From: Acholoe squamosa | Taxonomy: Eukaryota; Annelida; Polychaeta; Phyllodocida; Polynoidae | Direction of reading: 5' to 3' | NCBI GenBank assembly: GCA_949317995.1 | Contig: OX439048.1 | Span: forward strand, 25,921,495-25,985,494 | Length of the DNA stretch: 64,000 bases | In this document: positions 1 to 12,299 of the stretch, one piece after another | How positions within the stretch are numbered: position 1 is the stretch's first letter | How the letters are laid out: the number at the start of each line of letters is the position of its first letter | Translations under genes and position numbers: made by a program | The notes under the pieces: model-generated | What the model saw: the letters and a program-made list of their open reading frames with translations, nothing else | What the model was told of the DNA's origin: nothing | The model's database searches: none

Positions 1-2299
1 GGGTCTCTTGGCACCCCTGCTGCCCCCCTGGAGGAGGGACTTTATGGAGCTCCATGAGTCCCCTGGTTAGCACACCCAGCAGGAGGTGGTAGGATGATGG
101 AGGACTCCTCATCATAATATATAAAGGTCATAAGGTGTGGATATGTGGATGGAATTTGGTCCATGAATGTTAGATATCATGTCTTCTGGTGGTATGTTTG
201 ATTATGCCATGTAGAAGTATGGACATTTGTAAATATGAAATGTCTTCTGCATATGTTTATGGGTGATGATCTACACTTTATTTTGTTTCATTCTGTTTCT
301 CATGTCCAAGGCTACTCATGTAAAATATCACAATAAATACATGGAGAACAGCTAGATATATTCCCTTGTTTGCTAACATCATTCTAAAGAAAATGAAACT
401 TAAACGGTATCTGAAGAAATATGAAACACTATAGGATGTAAACATATACGGTATATCATCTGGTTAGCTCTTCAGGAGATGGAACCTTCCTTATTCATTT
501 TATAACCTAAACTTGAATCAACAACAACTGAACTTAATCAACATCCCACCACGAGCCACCACCATAGAGAATTGCTATTACTACCACTTGGTAGGGGAGG
601 ATGCACCCAGCGTTATCTGAGGAATTTGTGCCCTGCAGGGGCGAGATGCTCAATGGGTGGGGAGCAGCTCCAGGGAAGAGTCAAGATAGGGAAGGATGGA
701 ATAAGAAGGATGTACTTGTATATCAGAGACTATGGGGAAGCTGGTGTTGACAAATGATGGCATCCTCTCTAAGTGTGAAGTGACACACTTAACTCAATGT
801 CATTCAGAGTGCTTCTTAAATATCCTCCCTTACATAAGATACTAGGAAAATCCACATCATATCATAGCTATACACCCTAGACATTATTGTCAGTAGTTAT
901 CATCAGCTCTGGGGAAAATAACATATCACACTTTCCACAAAACATTTCGTATTTCCAACCCTCCCTTCTGCATGCAACATATGCTTGCAATTGGGACATT
1001 TTAACCAGTGCTTTTTAAGAATAGTTATATTGCAAATCCAACATGATTGTTTCCCAGGATGGAATATATTCATCTTATCATCCCACATCTAGAGAAGCCC
1101 TAATATCTGGGAGGGCAATTGCATCCACAAAGCAACATGGAAATATGCCATAGGTCTTATTGAAGAAGCTCAACCCATGCTCACAATCATCATACATCAT
1201 ATTCCAGAAGATGTAATATTACAGAACAATCCACCATCCCCAACAAAGAAATAACATTTTCCTTTATTGTCCTTCTTTGTGTCTCCTGCCACATATTCAA
1301 GGCAATATCCAGAATCCTCTCCTATATTGCTCTGTGTGCGCCATGGGGTAGCTTCCTAATAGCTGTGGTTACAAATCGGCCAATTCGTACTCCCTCCACG
1401 CCCTACACAGGGTGACAATGGTCCAGGCATCAATTTGCACACTGATGATCAGTAATAACCATGCATACGTAAGGGGTAGAGCCATAGGGGGTGGGAGACG
1501 GGACATCGATCCTGGGATAGGCTATATAGCCTCACCTGGCAATGTTAGAGGCAGCTTTGTCAGCTGCACTATAAAGGAGAATATTGATATATGGAGCACG
1601 TGCTATAAAACACATGGTGATATCATTTATAATGGGACCATGATATTGAACATGGCCATGTATCATAATGGTAGGAGGCCCTCTAGATCTAGTTGGACTG
1701 CGGTAAAGCCACACATATAAGTCGCTGCTTGTAGACTGTCGTAGAGGCCTTCTCCAGCTTCGCACATTCTCCTTAACTCAAGGTGAGGCTTATGCGAGGT
1801 CTTTGATAATATAGATATGAAATTGCGACCTTTTCGGGGACCCGGTGCAGCTTATATTTTATCCACAATATTTTTTTAGGGGGGGGCGGGGTGTCTATAA
1901 TGCTTTATAATTCAGATACCATATTTACTGCATATCATGCACACTAAACATGACTGTCTATTATGGTCGGTCAACATCTGTATACTAAATATGAGATGAA
2001 TAACCAGGGATATCCCGTACCTATAATGAGGCAATCCCCACGCTAATTCCTGATGGTGTGGGCTGCATAGGGGTGGGCTTAGAGGGAAGAGGATGATGCT
2101 AGAGGGAGGATGAGGCGATGGGTGGTGCTGCTGGATCAAGAGGTGGTGCTGTGGTGATGGGAGATGGTGGTGCTAGTAATTGTCATATCAATAAACCAGC
2201 GTCAATACACGGTCCTACTGGGAGCCTGATCCTCCCCAGTCTCATGAATACATAGGGAGGACAGGACTGTGTCCGCAACTCTCCCCTCCTGAGTAGTAT
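1..2299. other. non-coding, no gene recognised
   Basis: Only short frames with no recognisable protein are present. One GAGCAGCTC palindrome lies at 662-670. A short G run near 1879-1889 is the only simple sequence I note. I see no exon with convincing splice sites. Confidence 0.5.
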
Positions 2300-2995
2300 G
2301 GGAGAATCATGGTGAGAGATGGGGAGGAGGCAAGAGTAGGGATCATAATGTGGAGAGATGGGGGAGGAGGCAGAGGCAGGGAGTATCATGGGGAGAGATG
2401 GGGAGGAGGCAAGGGTAGGAAGTATCATGGGGAGAGATGGGGAAAAGGCAAGGGTAGGGATCATAATGTGGGGAGATGGGGGAGGAGGCAGAGGCAGGGA
2501 GTATAGTGGTGAGAGATGGGGGAGGAGGCAAGAGTAGGGAGTATCATGTGGAGAGATGGGGGAGGAGGCAGAGATAGGGAGTATAGTGGTGAGAGATGGG
2601 GGAGAAGGCAAGGGTAGGGAGTATCATGGTGAGAGATGGGGAGGAGGCAAGGGTAGGGATCATAATGTGGAGAGATGGGGGATGAGGCAGAGGTAGGGAG
2701 TATCATGGGGAGAGATGGGGAGGAGGCAAGGGTAGGGAGTATCATGGGGAGAGATGGGGAGAAGGCAAGGGTAGGGATCATAATGTGGAGATATGGGGGA
2801 TGAGGCAGAGGTAGGGAGTATCATGGGGAGAGATGGGGAGGAGGCAAGGGTAGGAAGTATCATGGGGAGAGATGGGGAGAAGGCAAGGGTAGGGATCATA
2901 ATGTGGAGAGATGGGGGAGGAGGCAGAGGTAGGGAGTATAATGGTGAGAGATGGGGGAGGAGGCAAGGGTAGGAAGTATCATAAGGAGATATGTC
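2300..2995. repeat. GA-rich minisatellite with higher-order period
   Basis: About seventeen head-to-tail units of 38-41 bp, each built on GGAGAGATGGGGGAGGAGGC followed by a variable tail. Tails are either ATCATAATGTG or AGTATCATGG. The ATCATAATGTG variant starts near 2340, 2459, 2659, 2777 and 2896, so units are amplified in threes of about 118-119 bp, with one longer interval of about 200 bp. The reverse strand stays open over long stretches and would give Pro/Ser/Leu-rich repeats, which follows from units near a multiple of three and purine bias. I read it as satellite DNA, not a gene. Confidence 0.9.
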
Positions 2996-3212
2996 AGGGA
3001 TAGGGAGTATTGGATATGGGGGAGGGGATATGGTTAGAGAGCATTATAGTGAGAGTTTGGGGAGGAGGCAGGGGTATAGGGAGTATCACGACGAGGGATG
3101 GGGGATGGCTCTAGGCTATGTAATGTGTGTGAAGGCCAATGCCATATCGCCTGTCTCACATCACTTAGTCTAGTTCTGCCTTCCTCCACCTGACTAAAGA
3201 TCCTTATTCTAA

Positions 3213-3213
<1 letters not shown>

Positions 3214-3284
<71 letters not shown>
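3214..3284. repeat. (TA)n microsatellite
   Basis: Uninterrupted alternating TA over about 71 bp, ending in GTGTAT. It lies about 220 bp after the minisatellite. Confidence 0.97.
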
Positions 3285-3288
<4 letters not shown>

Positions 3289-4131
3289 ATCCTTTATTTA
3301 AGTTGACGTGAGCATATCTCTTCATGGACCCTTGGGAATTTAATAGAAGAAACCGCTTTCAATAACAGTTATGGTCCTCCTATAGCTCCACACCTCACGG
3401 CCGTCAATAGCAGGACAGCCATGGGGTGAAATTGCATGTGTGGACCCAATAAATACAATATTAATATGATGGCTCAATGGGCCAATCTACAGGCCTGTCT
3501 GTTTGATATACTGAGTCTTGGCTGTAAGAACTACTCAAAGGTCGCTGGAGGTCAAAGGGATAAAACAGTAGGGAGAGATGTGGCTTGTAAAAACAGGCAG
3601 AGCTTACGCCGAGTTTAACTGCGAGAATCAAACACAGATATCAACAAGGATCCATTTACAAAAAGAAAATAGAAAATAAAGTCAGCTCCTGTTTCCTTTC
3701 CACATCAAATACAGATATAAAAGACGCGGACGAAACACCATCCGCTAAACATAGGGGTGGAGAGTGGCGCGAACTGCTGGCTACAAATTTGGACTTCCAG
3801 ACGACTTTTCTGCTCCGCTGGTGACACGGACAGGCCGATGTGTTGTTTTGTACTATACGTCTGCTGGTAACCAGTGCATGTAAACATGGCGGATCCACCT
3901 GGCATAGGGCCATTCTCAGATGCACCCATTCAAGGAAACTTCTACGTGCAGCCATTTATTTGTGACTTACATGTAATATAAAGACCCTTCATAAAACCCG
4001 TCTCTTTTCTCTTGTTCTCACTAGACTTTTTTGAACTCCTTTCTCCACTGTTTCAATCACCATAGACTCACAATAAGATTTTATGATAAACCTTTGGTAT
4101 CAGGCTACTTAACTTCGTGGTAATTATACAT
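3285..4131. other. non-coding, no gene recognised
   Basis: Contains a reverse-strand frame of about 99 codons (3656-3955). It has no recognisable domain and no supporting splice context, so I do not call it a gene. Confidence 0.45.
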
Positions 4132-4542
4132 ACTAGATTTATATGACATAACCGAACGCTAGAAAACCTGATTTCTCCCTTAAGCAGCTCCTTCATCCTG
4201 CAATGGCCCATGAGCTGCTCGGTGGACTAAGGCAGTAGGCCAAGAGCAGCTCGGGCCTACACAAACAAACCATGAGCTGCTCTCCACAACCCCCTCAGGG
4301 GGCCCTAGAGCTGTACAGATCCCTGTGATATCCGTCTATGTTGGTTTATAACTCTGCGCGTGTGCTCTCTATATGGGCTGGACCAAGAGTAGCTATGTTA
4401 TTGTCCATGGTTCTATAATGGTTAGAGAATATATAACATACCAAACATCATATGCTGTGAGCCTTTCGTATGTTATAGAGTTGTATTTTTCTTTGCTCCT
4501 GGCACGACTAGATTTATATGACATAACCAAACGCTAGAAAAG
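4132..4542. repeat. 35-bp direct repeat flanking 340-bp segment
   Basis: The sequence ACTAGATTTATATGACATAA and its extension at 4132-4166 recurs at 4508-4542 with a single change in the compared stretch. The segment between them holds three GAGCWGCTC palindromes (4212, 4244, 4274). The duplication is too long for an ordinary transposon target duplication. Segmental duplication or recombination between copies is more likely. Confidence 0.7.
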
Positions 4543-7500
4543 CACCTTATGGAGGAGTGATTGAGTGAGGTGCTGGTAGGTTGTTCCTGCTTTGGTTATG
4601 GCATATCTCTTTAAAATATCAACTAATACTTCATATATCCTTACAAATTTCAATGTAAAGGGATCAATCAGAAATTGAACCTGATACCAGTATTTATGAC
4701 AGTCATATCTGGACATATAATCCACTATCATTGACTGTCCAGATTCCTAGGGGGATTGCCTGATGCTGATATATATATGAAGCAGACAGCTCCCCATGGA
4801 CCACCTAGTAACAGTACCCCAAGTAAAATCCTACTGGCATTTATAGCCGTCTTCGTCCCAAGAATTCCCGCAGCTTTGGTTGATAAAGGATCCAAGCTGC
4901 CCCCATCCACTGGATCAGTGAATGCAAGACCGTGATATACTACATGTAGTATCGCGCGCGGTGGGAGGGGGTTGGGGGTAGAGAAGGGGGATACTCAATG
5001 GAAACAACAGAGGAAGACGGCACGATGTGCCTACCAGAAATAATATAATATACAACTTATGCCCCCTATCCTGACAGGTCCTAATTATCCATGCAGAGAG
5101 AACCTTGGGTTCCCTTACATCCATACATAATTTATGGTTGGAGAAAATATAGCCTTCAGATTTTGATCAAACAGTGCAATGAATGATATATAAATTTATC
5201 GTATGGTTCAGATCTCAATTCAGCGCTGGTAAACTTGTTTGCATCAAATTGACATCCACCTTAGATTTCACACTATAATGCCTGTCATATTTAACAAACT
5301 CTGCAGTCTGAGACACTGGAGGATGCAAAAAGGGCCCTCCATCAGGAGTCAGAGGAGCACGCTCACAGTAGGAAGGTGATACACATCAAGCTGGTCTGTA
5401 TTCAAGGTTTAATTTCTCCAGGGAGACACAGGATGAAAGTCACTCTCCTGCAGCTTAAGAAGGATTCCATAGGAAATACATCCCTCCGTGTGATGTTGAC
5501 AGGGAGCAATCCTCCTCCAGGTCTGCACTTCATGGCCTAACATCCACCTTTTATATCCACCCTCTCACTTTCTTTCACCATCCAATTCCCTCTCCAGCCT
5601 TTCAGGAAGTTCCCATACTCACTCTTAATTTCCTATTTGGATTTATGCACATTGCCCTTTTAATGTGTAGGGGTAAGAAATATGGGTCTGTGAAATATTC
5701 TGATATTCTGAATGTCTTCAACTATAAAACAGATACCTGGATATTAATATGTTTTTGAAACATCATCTTCTATGAGATTCGTATTCATGGGAATATGATG
5801 GACTAATCAAAAGCCTATTTGAATTCATTCTTCATCCACATTTTATTAGATTGATTTCACAGCGAACGTACTTTGGGACAGATGACAATATGTATGGGCA
5901 TGAAATGGAAATGTCAAAGTGTAGATGTTGAAGGTATACACCTTCTCAAATCAGGATGGGCAATTGAAAAATACTAGGCATATTGCCCTATCTTACAAAG
6001 ATGTCCATGTTATATGATGAGCGGTAGTATTGGAGGATTTCTATACTTTATCTCACATTGGTGGAGTTCTATACTTTATCGCACACTGGATTCTACCAGT
6101 ATGTGTACTCTAAATGCCTTCAGGACCTAACTCCAACTGCTCGAGAGAAGGTCGCCCTAGGGTAGGTGGATAGGCCCAGCTCAGTGATATGAGTCAATGG
6201 GATCTATCAGAGATGGGGTCTAGCCTAGAAGGGCAGTTGCCTTATATTATCAGGGGGCCACTGATGGGGCCCTTTTAGTGCCAGGACCCTGGACCCCTTA
6301 TCTCCCCTCTACCCCAGCCCATAGTCACACCTTATCCCATATTGAGGCTACAGCCGCCATCTTGTCCAAGCTATATCCTCATGATAAAGCCTGCCTGGAA
6401 ATCACAAATGCTCAACAATGAGGTCAGGGGAGCTGCTCGCGCTAGCAGCTCAGGGACTGTTGGCGGTTCAATACTGGCTAGCTATAATAAAGCGGGTTTC
6501 CATGTAGGCCCTGCAGGGCTGTGGACCTGAAAGCCTCAGAGGGGGCTGTGGGGGGGGTGGACAGAGAGTCGTCAATCCAGAGAGCTGTGTGTGTATGATA
6601 ACTGTCTGACGCTGTAGCAAGGCCCCTGGTCTGTATGTGGATCACTGAACATGAGCTGCTCTTCTCCCTCAAAGTCAATGAGTTGCAGCAGACTGGGTTT
6701 GTGGGAGGGACTCCTATCATAGGGCTCTATGGGATTGCCAATATTTTATGCAAGTTTGTTGCTGAAAATCAATTCTTGGGGCGGCTAAAGATCATAATCT
6801 TCAACAATACTTTTCTATGGGATGGGAATTAAGAGATAGGGAGGCGGGTGCAATTTTAATGCATTTGCACAACACAAAGTGCAGCGGTTTTGCCGGTATA
6901 TCCATAATGGCAATGCTTAGCATGAGATACAGTAAAAAGTATAAGTAAAAACTCATGCACTGAGTGTAGGTAGTTTCGGTGGTTGGCAGGGTATAGCTGT
7001 GTGAAGGGTGAGCAGCCATGAATCTGAAGGTCAGACAGAGAAGGTTAAGCCCCACCTAGACTAGTGGCTACATCCGGCCCATATGCCTCCCAGTGGGCAG
7101 GCAGTGAGTGATTGCACCAGATTCTGAGGCCCCCAAGCGGCCAGGTAAACAACTAACACTAACCTGGGACAGAAAATCACCTGTAGTCTGTGTCTGCGGG
7201 CAGGGTTATCTCCCCCAGGTACCACCCCCTGCCCCTATTATCTTATCTCTCTACTCATTCTATCAAGTTCTCTTTCCTTGTCCACGATGTTACTGTTCTT
7301 TCTTCTCCCCTGGTCATGAAATGATCATGATTGTGTTTCAGATCTAGGGATGTAGAAAATGATAACAAAAGCTCCAAAACAAAACATCGCCATCTCTCAG
7401 ACTGTAGGCCTATCACTATAAAAGAGTTCAGGTAAGTTCTAAAGACAGTTTTCTGGAGATAATAATTATCCCTACCAGATATATGCATGTCTTTACTCAT

Positions 7501-7979
7501 AATAGAATTTGGTAGAAGGCCTACATAACATGTCTATGAAGCCCTAAGCCTAACACTAGTTGCAACACACAAACAAAGTGCCTATCCAAATACCTGGCGG
7601 TGAGGAGGCAATATCTGACCCCAATGTTCTAAGGCATTGCCTGCCTGGACCCAACATGCGTAGGAACATCCTGATTTCTCCACCAGGGGGCCTCCCGTGC
7701 GCGTGTGTAATCGTAGCCACCTGGTGGCGCCATCGGTCGAAGGGGGCACTCTCCTTCCGGTGGGGGTTATCAGTGGTGTTTAGGGTGTAGAGCGTACACG
7801 GGTTCCAGGAGAAGGAAAGGCTGTTTACCATGTAAATGATGGCTATGTCGGAGGGGCAGGTTAGATTACCCTGCTACAGGCATGTAGCACGGGCAAACAA
7901 AGGTATTCCAGCTTCAAGAGGCTGTACCACCGGAAATACAAGAGCACCATTATACAAGCTGAAGCCACTTTGGGTAGGC
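4543..7979. other. non-coding, no gene recognised
   Basis: Short frames only. A tandem duplication of about 28 bp around TTCTATACTTTATC lies near 6039-6088. GAGCTGCTC palindromes lie at 6430-6438 and 6653-6661. A G run occurs near 6550. I see no convincing exon. Confidence 0.45.
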
Positions 7980-8254
7980 AGGGGCGGGGTACGCTAGGGC
8001 CCGTACTGTTTACAGCGCCACCCTCTACTGGAGTGCATTCTACGTAATGTGGCGCTGATGTCAGAGTGCGCTAGGACCTTGGGTCTGGTACCCAGTCTCC
8101 TAACATAGCACTGAGGTAAGGCTTCACCTTAGTAGAGCGACGTCATGTTTGGTACTGGAGGTAGCAGTGGGTAGATACGGGGGAAGCATATCTTAATCCT
8201 TGAATGATCGTATATATAGGCCTAGTATGACAATGTATGATGACTACCTTACAG

Positions 8255-8330
8255 GATAGTCAGGGTTGTCATGATGCTAAAATGAGTCTACTCATCAGTG
8301 CTGCATTGGTGCATCATGACCAATTTGTAC
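8255..8330. repeat. partial copy of GCATCATG family
   Basis: Contains TCATGATGC and CAGTGCTGCATTGGTGCATCATG-type sequence, matching the core of the dispersed family whose fuller copies lie at 24173-24420 and 49474-49684. The termini are not recognisable here. Confidence 0.55.
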
Positions 8331-8588
8331 CAAAGCAGCCATGTGAATCAAAATGACCCTGCTCCACGATAAACGTCGATCCAATTAACTCAATGACTAC
8401 GGATTTGGTCTATAACAGTGTCTATACCTCTCCAAGACAGAACACTTAATCAAGTATTCTGGGGTTCTCCCCCACCCCTACCTACCCAGCCGCCCTTTGG
8501 CACCTGTCTGATGTTTGTCTGCCCATGCGCACTTTGCCCTCTTAACACCCTTCCGGTCAGACCAACCCCCATGACCTTGATCCAGCCG

Positions 8589-8597
8589 TCACTTCCG
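8589..8597 (-). promoter_or_regulatory. ETS-type motif
   Basis: TCACTTCCGGG on the plus strand reads CCCGGAAGTGA on the minus strand, a good ETS family core. An NRF1-like near-match, TGCCCATGCGCA, lies about 60 bp upstream at 8520-8531. No gene start is visible next to it. Confidence 0.35.
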
Positions 8598-8699
8598 GGC
8601 ACCCGATGACCTTTCTGACTTCTGGTCAGAAATGTGCTCTCCCATCCCCTCAGTTGATGTGTGGCCAATGATGAAAGCTAATTCCCATTACTGGGAATG

Positions 8700-8930
8700 G
8701 TGCTTGGAAAATGACATTAACTGTCAGTAAGAGAAAGGTGATGTCAGCTGTCAGTTTGTCAGCAGGGAATGTATTGACAGCTGTCAGTTTGTCAGTTGGG
8801 AATGCATTGACCTTTGCTTGACAGGGTCAGGCCATCTTCTGCTGACAGCAGAACAAGACAAACACCCCATTAACTGGACTACACACGTCAGTAGAGACAT
8901 TGTGGCATATAACTACTGTCAGAAGGGAGA
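8700..8930. repeat. TGACAG-rich cluster with 33-bp duplication
   Basis: Two adjacent 33-bp units (8743-8775 and 8776-8808) share CAGCTGTCAGTTTGTCAG and then GGGAATGYATT. TGACAG or CTGTCA hexamers continue on both sides, to about 8925. TGACAG is the known core bound by MEIS/TGIF homeodomain proteins and CAGCTG is an E-box; regulatory function is inferred from motif density alone. Confidence 0.6.
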
Positions 8931-9049
8931 GAAAGATGGATGGGCATGATTTGTGAACGTTCTCTCCCTTCATGCGCAGATAACACCTGGACCTTTTGAT
9001 TCAATAATACTTTATTTTTGTAGCGTAGCCTTTCCCGAATTCCGAAAAA

Positions 9050-9326
9050 CACCACGAGATTAGCGGAAGTCGCCAAGAACTATTCTCTTAAAGATTTTCT
9101 GCATTTGCAAAAGCTATATTTGAGCACACGATTTTGTGCAAGTAATGAAATTATTCTAAAAATGTCTCCTAGTACATGTTGTATCTATGTTTACAACTAT
9201 GAAAGAACTAGAGGAATATCAATTTCTATGAATTGCACACGGGTAGACAGTTCCCTTCTACATGTAATCAGTTTTAAGTAAGTAATCTCAAGAGTTCTCG
9301 TGGCTAGACTTCCGCTAATCTGGTGC
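9050..9326. mobile_element. inverted-repeat element (MITE-like)
   Basis: The left end CACGAGATTAGCGGAAGTC (from about 9052) is repeated inverted at about 9308-9326 with one change. The similarity continues inward through a CCAAGAACT / CCACGAGAACT stretch, giving TIRs of roughly 35-40 bp around an AT-rich centre. No clear target duplication is visible, so the class is unknown. The reverse-strand frame at the left end is a by-product. Confidence 0.55.
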
Positions 9327-9446
9327 TGTTCTTAACACGTCATCCGGGTACTAGGAACACGGGCGCCCTGTCGGCGAAATGAAACGAAACTAATCTGCAG
9401 TATCGTACCCGCCGCTGTATGTCTGTGCCTTGTTTGAAACAAGTCC

Positions 9447-9811
9447 AGGAGGGTGTTGCTCCTATTGTAAAAAGAGATGTGAGTATGTGCCCTCTTTTCT
9501 AAACAAGTCATGCACTGCTTCACCAAAGTACTTGCACTCACCACATTAGTCTGAAAAGTGACCTGCCTTGTTTAAAACAGAGAGAGCTGCACTATCAGGT
9601 ACCTACTCACGTCACACACTCTATAGTATATTATACTGACTGACTTCTCCCAACTAGGTACCTACTCAAATCCCCCTTTTTTAGCACCATACTTGAATGA
9701 CCACTTGTGAGCAACAAAAGGAACAAATTATAGCCACATGAAAAGAAAGGACTGGAAATGAGGGCATTTTTAGCCAGCTCTTCCTTTTACTAGAGGAGCA
9801 ACACCCTCCTG
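9447..9811. mobile_element. inverted-repeat element of about 365 bp
   Basis: CAGGAGGGTGTTGCTCCT at the left is matched by AGGAGCAACACCCTCCTG at the right, and the match extends inward through a TAGTAAAA-like stretch. Inside, GGTACCTACTCA occurs twice, 60 bp apart (9596 and 9656). No coding capacity. MITE-like, but no certain target duplication. Confidence 0.55.
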
Positions 9812-11561
9812 TTTTTGGAAGGTGTCCATTGGTCCCACATATAGGGATATAGCGGATTAGCTTTAGACACTTTACTGGCAGATTGGTGGTATTAGCTTAA
9901 CCACAACTCATTTAGGCATACATTAGTTTAGGGAAGACACCCTGAAGGTAAAGCCTGAAGAGCAATTGTTCCCAGGGGACAAAATGGCGCCCTCCTTAGG
10001 CCTACTCGGTAAGTCGCTACAAGGGCAAGGGCGCTTATAAGTCCTCTCGGCAACCCTCCTAGCCACCGATGAAAACTCCCAGAGGGAGGAGCGGAGCAAA
10101 ATCGATGCAATTCCTTGACAAATCTGACCTAGAAATCTAAGATGGATATGAAATCAATAACGGCCTCTACGGTGCCGGCTCCGCATGCGCAGCGGGTTAG
10201 CTCTTTTTCTCCCACTAGGGTGAAGCAGGAGTCATAGTATAGGAAGGGGGCACATTCACTTTGCCTGCTTCCTTTCTACTCACACGCTAGACCCAATCAG
10301 ATTCCACAGAAGCAAGCATGGGAGGCACTCAGGAAGTTGGAGGGCGGAAAGGAGGAACAGGGTGTGAGGAGGGGAAAGAGGGTTTGTGAGGGGGTTAAGT
10401 CAAGTCGATCTGGAGGCCATTGCGAAAAGATTTGGAATTGATTCCCTTGTGTGTTGCAAAAAAGGAATCGGTCAGAGGAGTGGTATAGGAGTGGTCCAGA
10501 GTCGGGGTGTAATTCTCAAGTAGGAACCAATTTTCTGGGGAAGTCGATTCTCATGGTGGTGAAGAGCCAAGAATTGGAAGATCAAATAGCTACAGTGAGA
10601 ATTTAATTCCATTTCTTTTCGCAACAGCCTCCTGTCTCAGCCTGCCGAAGGTGATTTCTGCGGCTCCCGTGATTCGCAACTACTCAGGGTGAGGAGATCG
10701 AGGAGGGCACGGTGGATTTTCTTGCTGACTGTACTAAAAACCAAAATCAATAAACATCCTTATCTATCCGTGCTCCATTATTGGGGAATCTGGAATGGGA
10801 GTTGAGAAGATGGAGGTGTGCCTCATGCAATCGTAATTTGCACTCTGATAAGACTGAATCACAATTTACAGTAGGCACCCATATCTGATTCTTCATTTCT
10901 CTTCTTTTTCCATCCAATGTGCCTTTTACAAGAAATGCTATTCGAACTTTGCTTTCAGCACTGCATTTATTTAGAAGGGCCGTATTAGCAATATGGACAG
11001 GCATAGCTTATGGCAAATGGCGTACCTACATCAAAACATAGAAAGACCTGAATCCCAAACATCTGACTTAAATGTCTATGTGTATTGGTCGAATTGACCG
11101 CATGAACTTTTGAATTCAAATGGACCAAGAGAAATTTCAGAGTCCCCTTGCCTTCTCCTTCAACTCTTCCTAAGGAAAGGGGTCACTTTGAAAACTTCGT
11201 ACACGTGAAATTATAGTGTTATACGAGTACCACATGTCCGTCCACGCGCTGCTCAGTAGGCACCATTACCTAAGGAAATCTAATACAAAGTTTGCCCTAT
11301 TTTTTCCCGCCAAAACATGAGGCGGAGGCAGGTTGTCGTCTGCCGTCCTGAACTGGGTCAGCAGTCACTTCTCGACCCTATTCCTAGATGCCTTCAGGTC
11401 TACAAAACGGCGAGTGTTTTGTTACATTTTTCTCCTTGGATTTGCCTTGTTTTTTTGTATATTTTTCTCCTTGGATTTTCCATCACCCACCGTCACCTGA
11501 TATATTGCATTAGCAGATGTAAAGGAGAACATACTCATGTGTTGTCACTGTTGGGTAGCTT
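9812..11561. other. non-coding, no gene recognised
   Basis: An NRF1-like near-match (TCCGCATGCGCA, 10180-10191) and a reverse-strand frame of 85 codons (10747-11004) with no recognisable domain are the only items of note. Confidence 0.4.
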
Positions 11562-11982
11562 CCCGGGGGGGGGCACTGAGCCTCGGTTTGGGTACCAACT
11601 GTGGTACTAACCCCGCGGAGCGGTGGCTATTGACGCATCAAAGGGGGTAAAAAGGGGGGCTGTTGACTGAATTAAATCTTGAGATTAGTGGGCTGTTAAT
11701 ACCTATCATAACTTGCATGGAGAGGAAGGAACTTGGATACTCCATGTGATCACTCCAGGGGTGGAAATTCATTAGTATTATTGTCAATGAACCTTAATCT
11801 ACATGGAAAAGGGCCCCAAAAAGGTGGGCTGTTAACAAGCTTCTTCAAAAAAGGGGGGGCTGTAAAAGTTGAACTGAATTTTAAGGGGCTGTGAAATGGC
11901 AAAAAATGGGGGCTGTAGTTTCGCAGTTGGTACTACCAATCAACGAGTCAGTGCCCCCCCCCCCGGGCTTCCCGGGGGGGGG
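11562..11982. mobile_element. poly-G-ended DNA transposon, non-autonomous
   Basis: Left TIR CCCGGGGGGGGGCACTGA starts at 11562; its inverted partner TCAGTGCCCCCCCCCCCGGG ends at 11967. Inverted similarity continues inward to GTACCAAC / GTTGGTACTACC. The 8-bp direct repeat GGTAGCTT flanks the element (11554-11561 and 11983-11990). Between the right TIR and its flank are 15 extra bases, CTTCCCGGGGGGGGG, repeating the left junction. The interior carries six copies of GGGCTGT, most preceded by A and G runs (between about 11655 and 11917). An 8-bp duplication fits hAT, P or Merlin superfamilies; no transposase is encoded. Confidence 0.85.
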
Positions 11983-12299
11983 GGTAGCTTATTCATTCAA
12001 CTTTGTCTGTGCCACCAAAAAGGCATTTTCGACCACCTGCTCTACTTTATTATTTGTACTATGAATGCTATGATGTACAGGGGTGACATTAGGCAAAAAT
12101 CCATGAAATATTCAATAAAAATCCCTAATTATAGGTTTTGTATAGGAATATAATGATCTTCTTTACTTGAAAATCCCTGGAATCTGGTAAAATACTAAAG
12201 CAACAATCCATGGAAGTATATCAGAACACGTGTAAGGAAGCAGTGTCATACAGTTATTTATCACATGAAAACATAAGACATCCCAGCAAATTGTCTTTA

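Noticed and set aside
2183..2966. Series of Pro/Ser-rich reverse-strand frames
   Set aside because: Fully explained by the minisatellite unit length and purine bias.
3214..3284. Possible TATA-type promoter
   Set aside because: The TA tract is a plain microsatellite without a neighbouring gene start.
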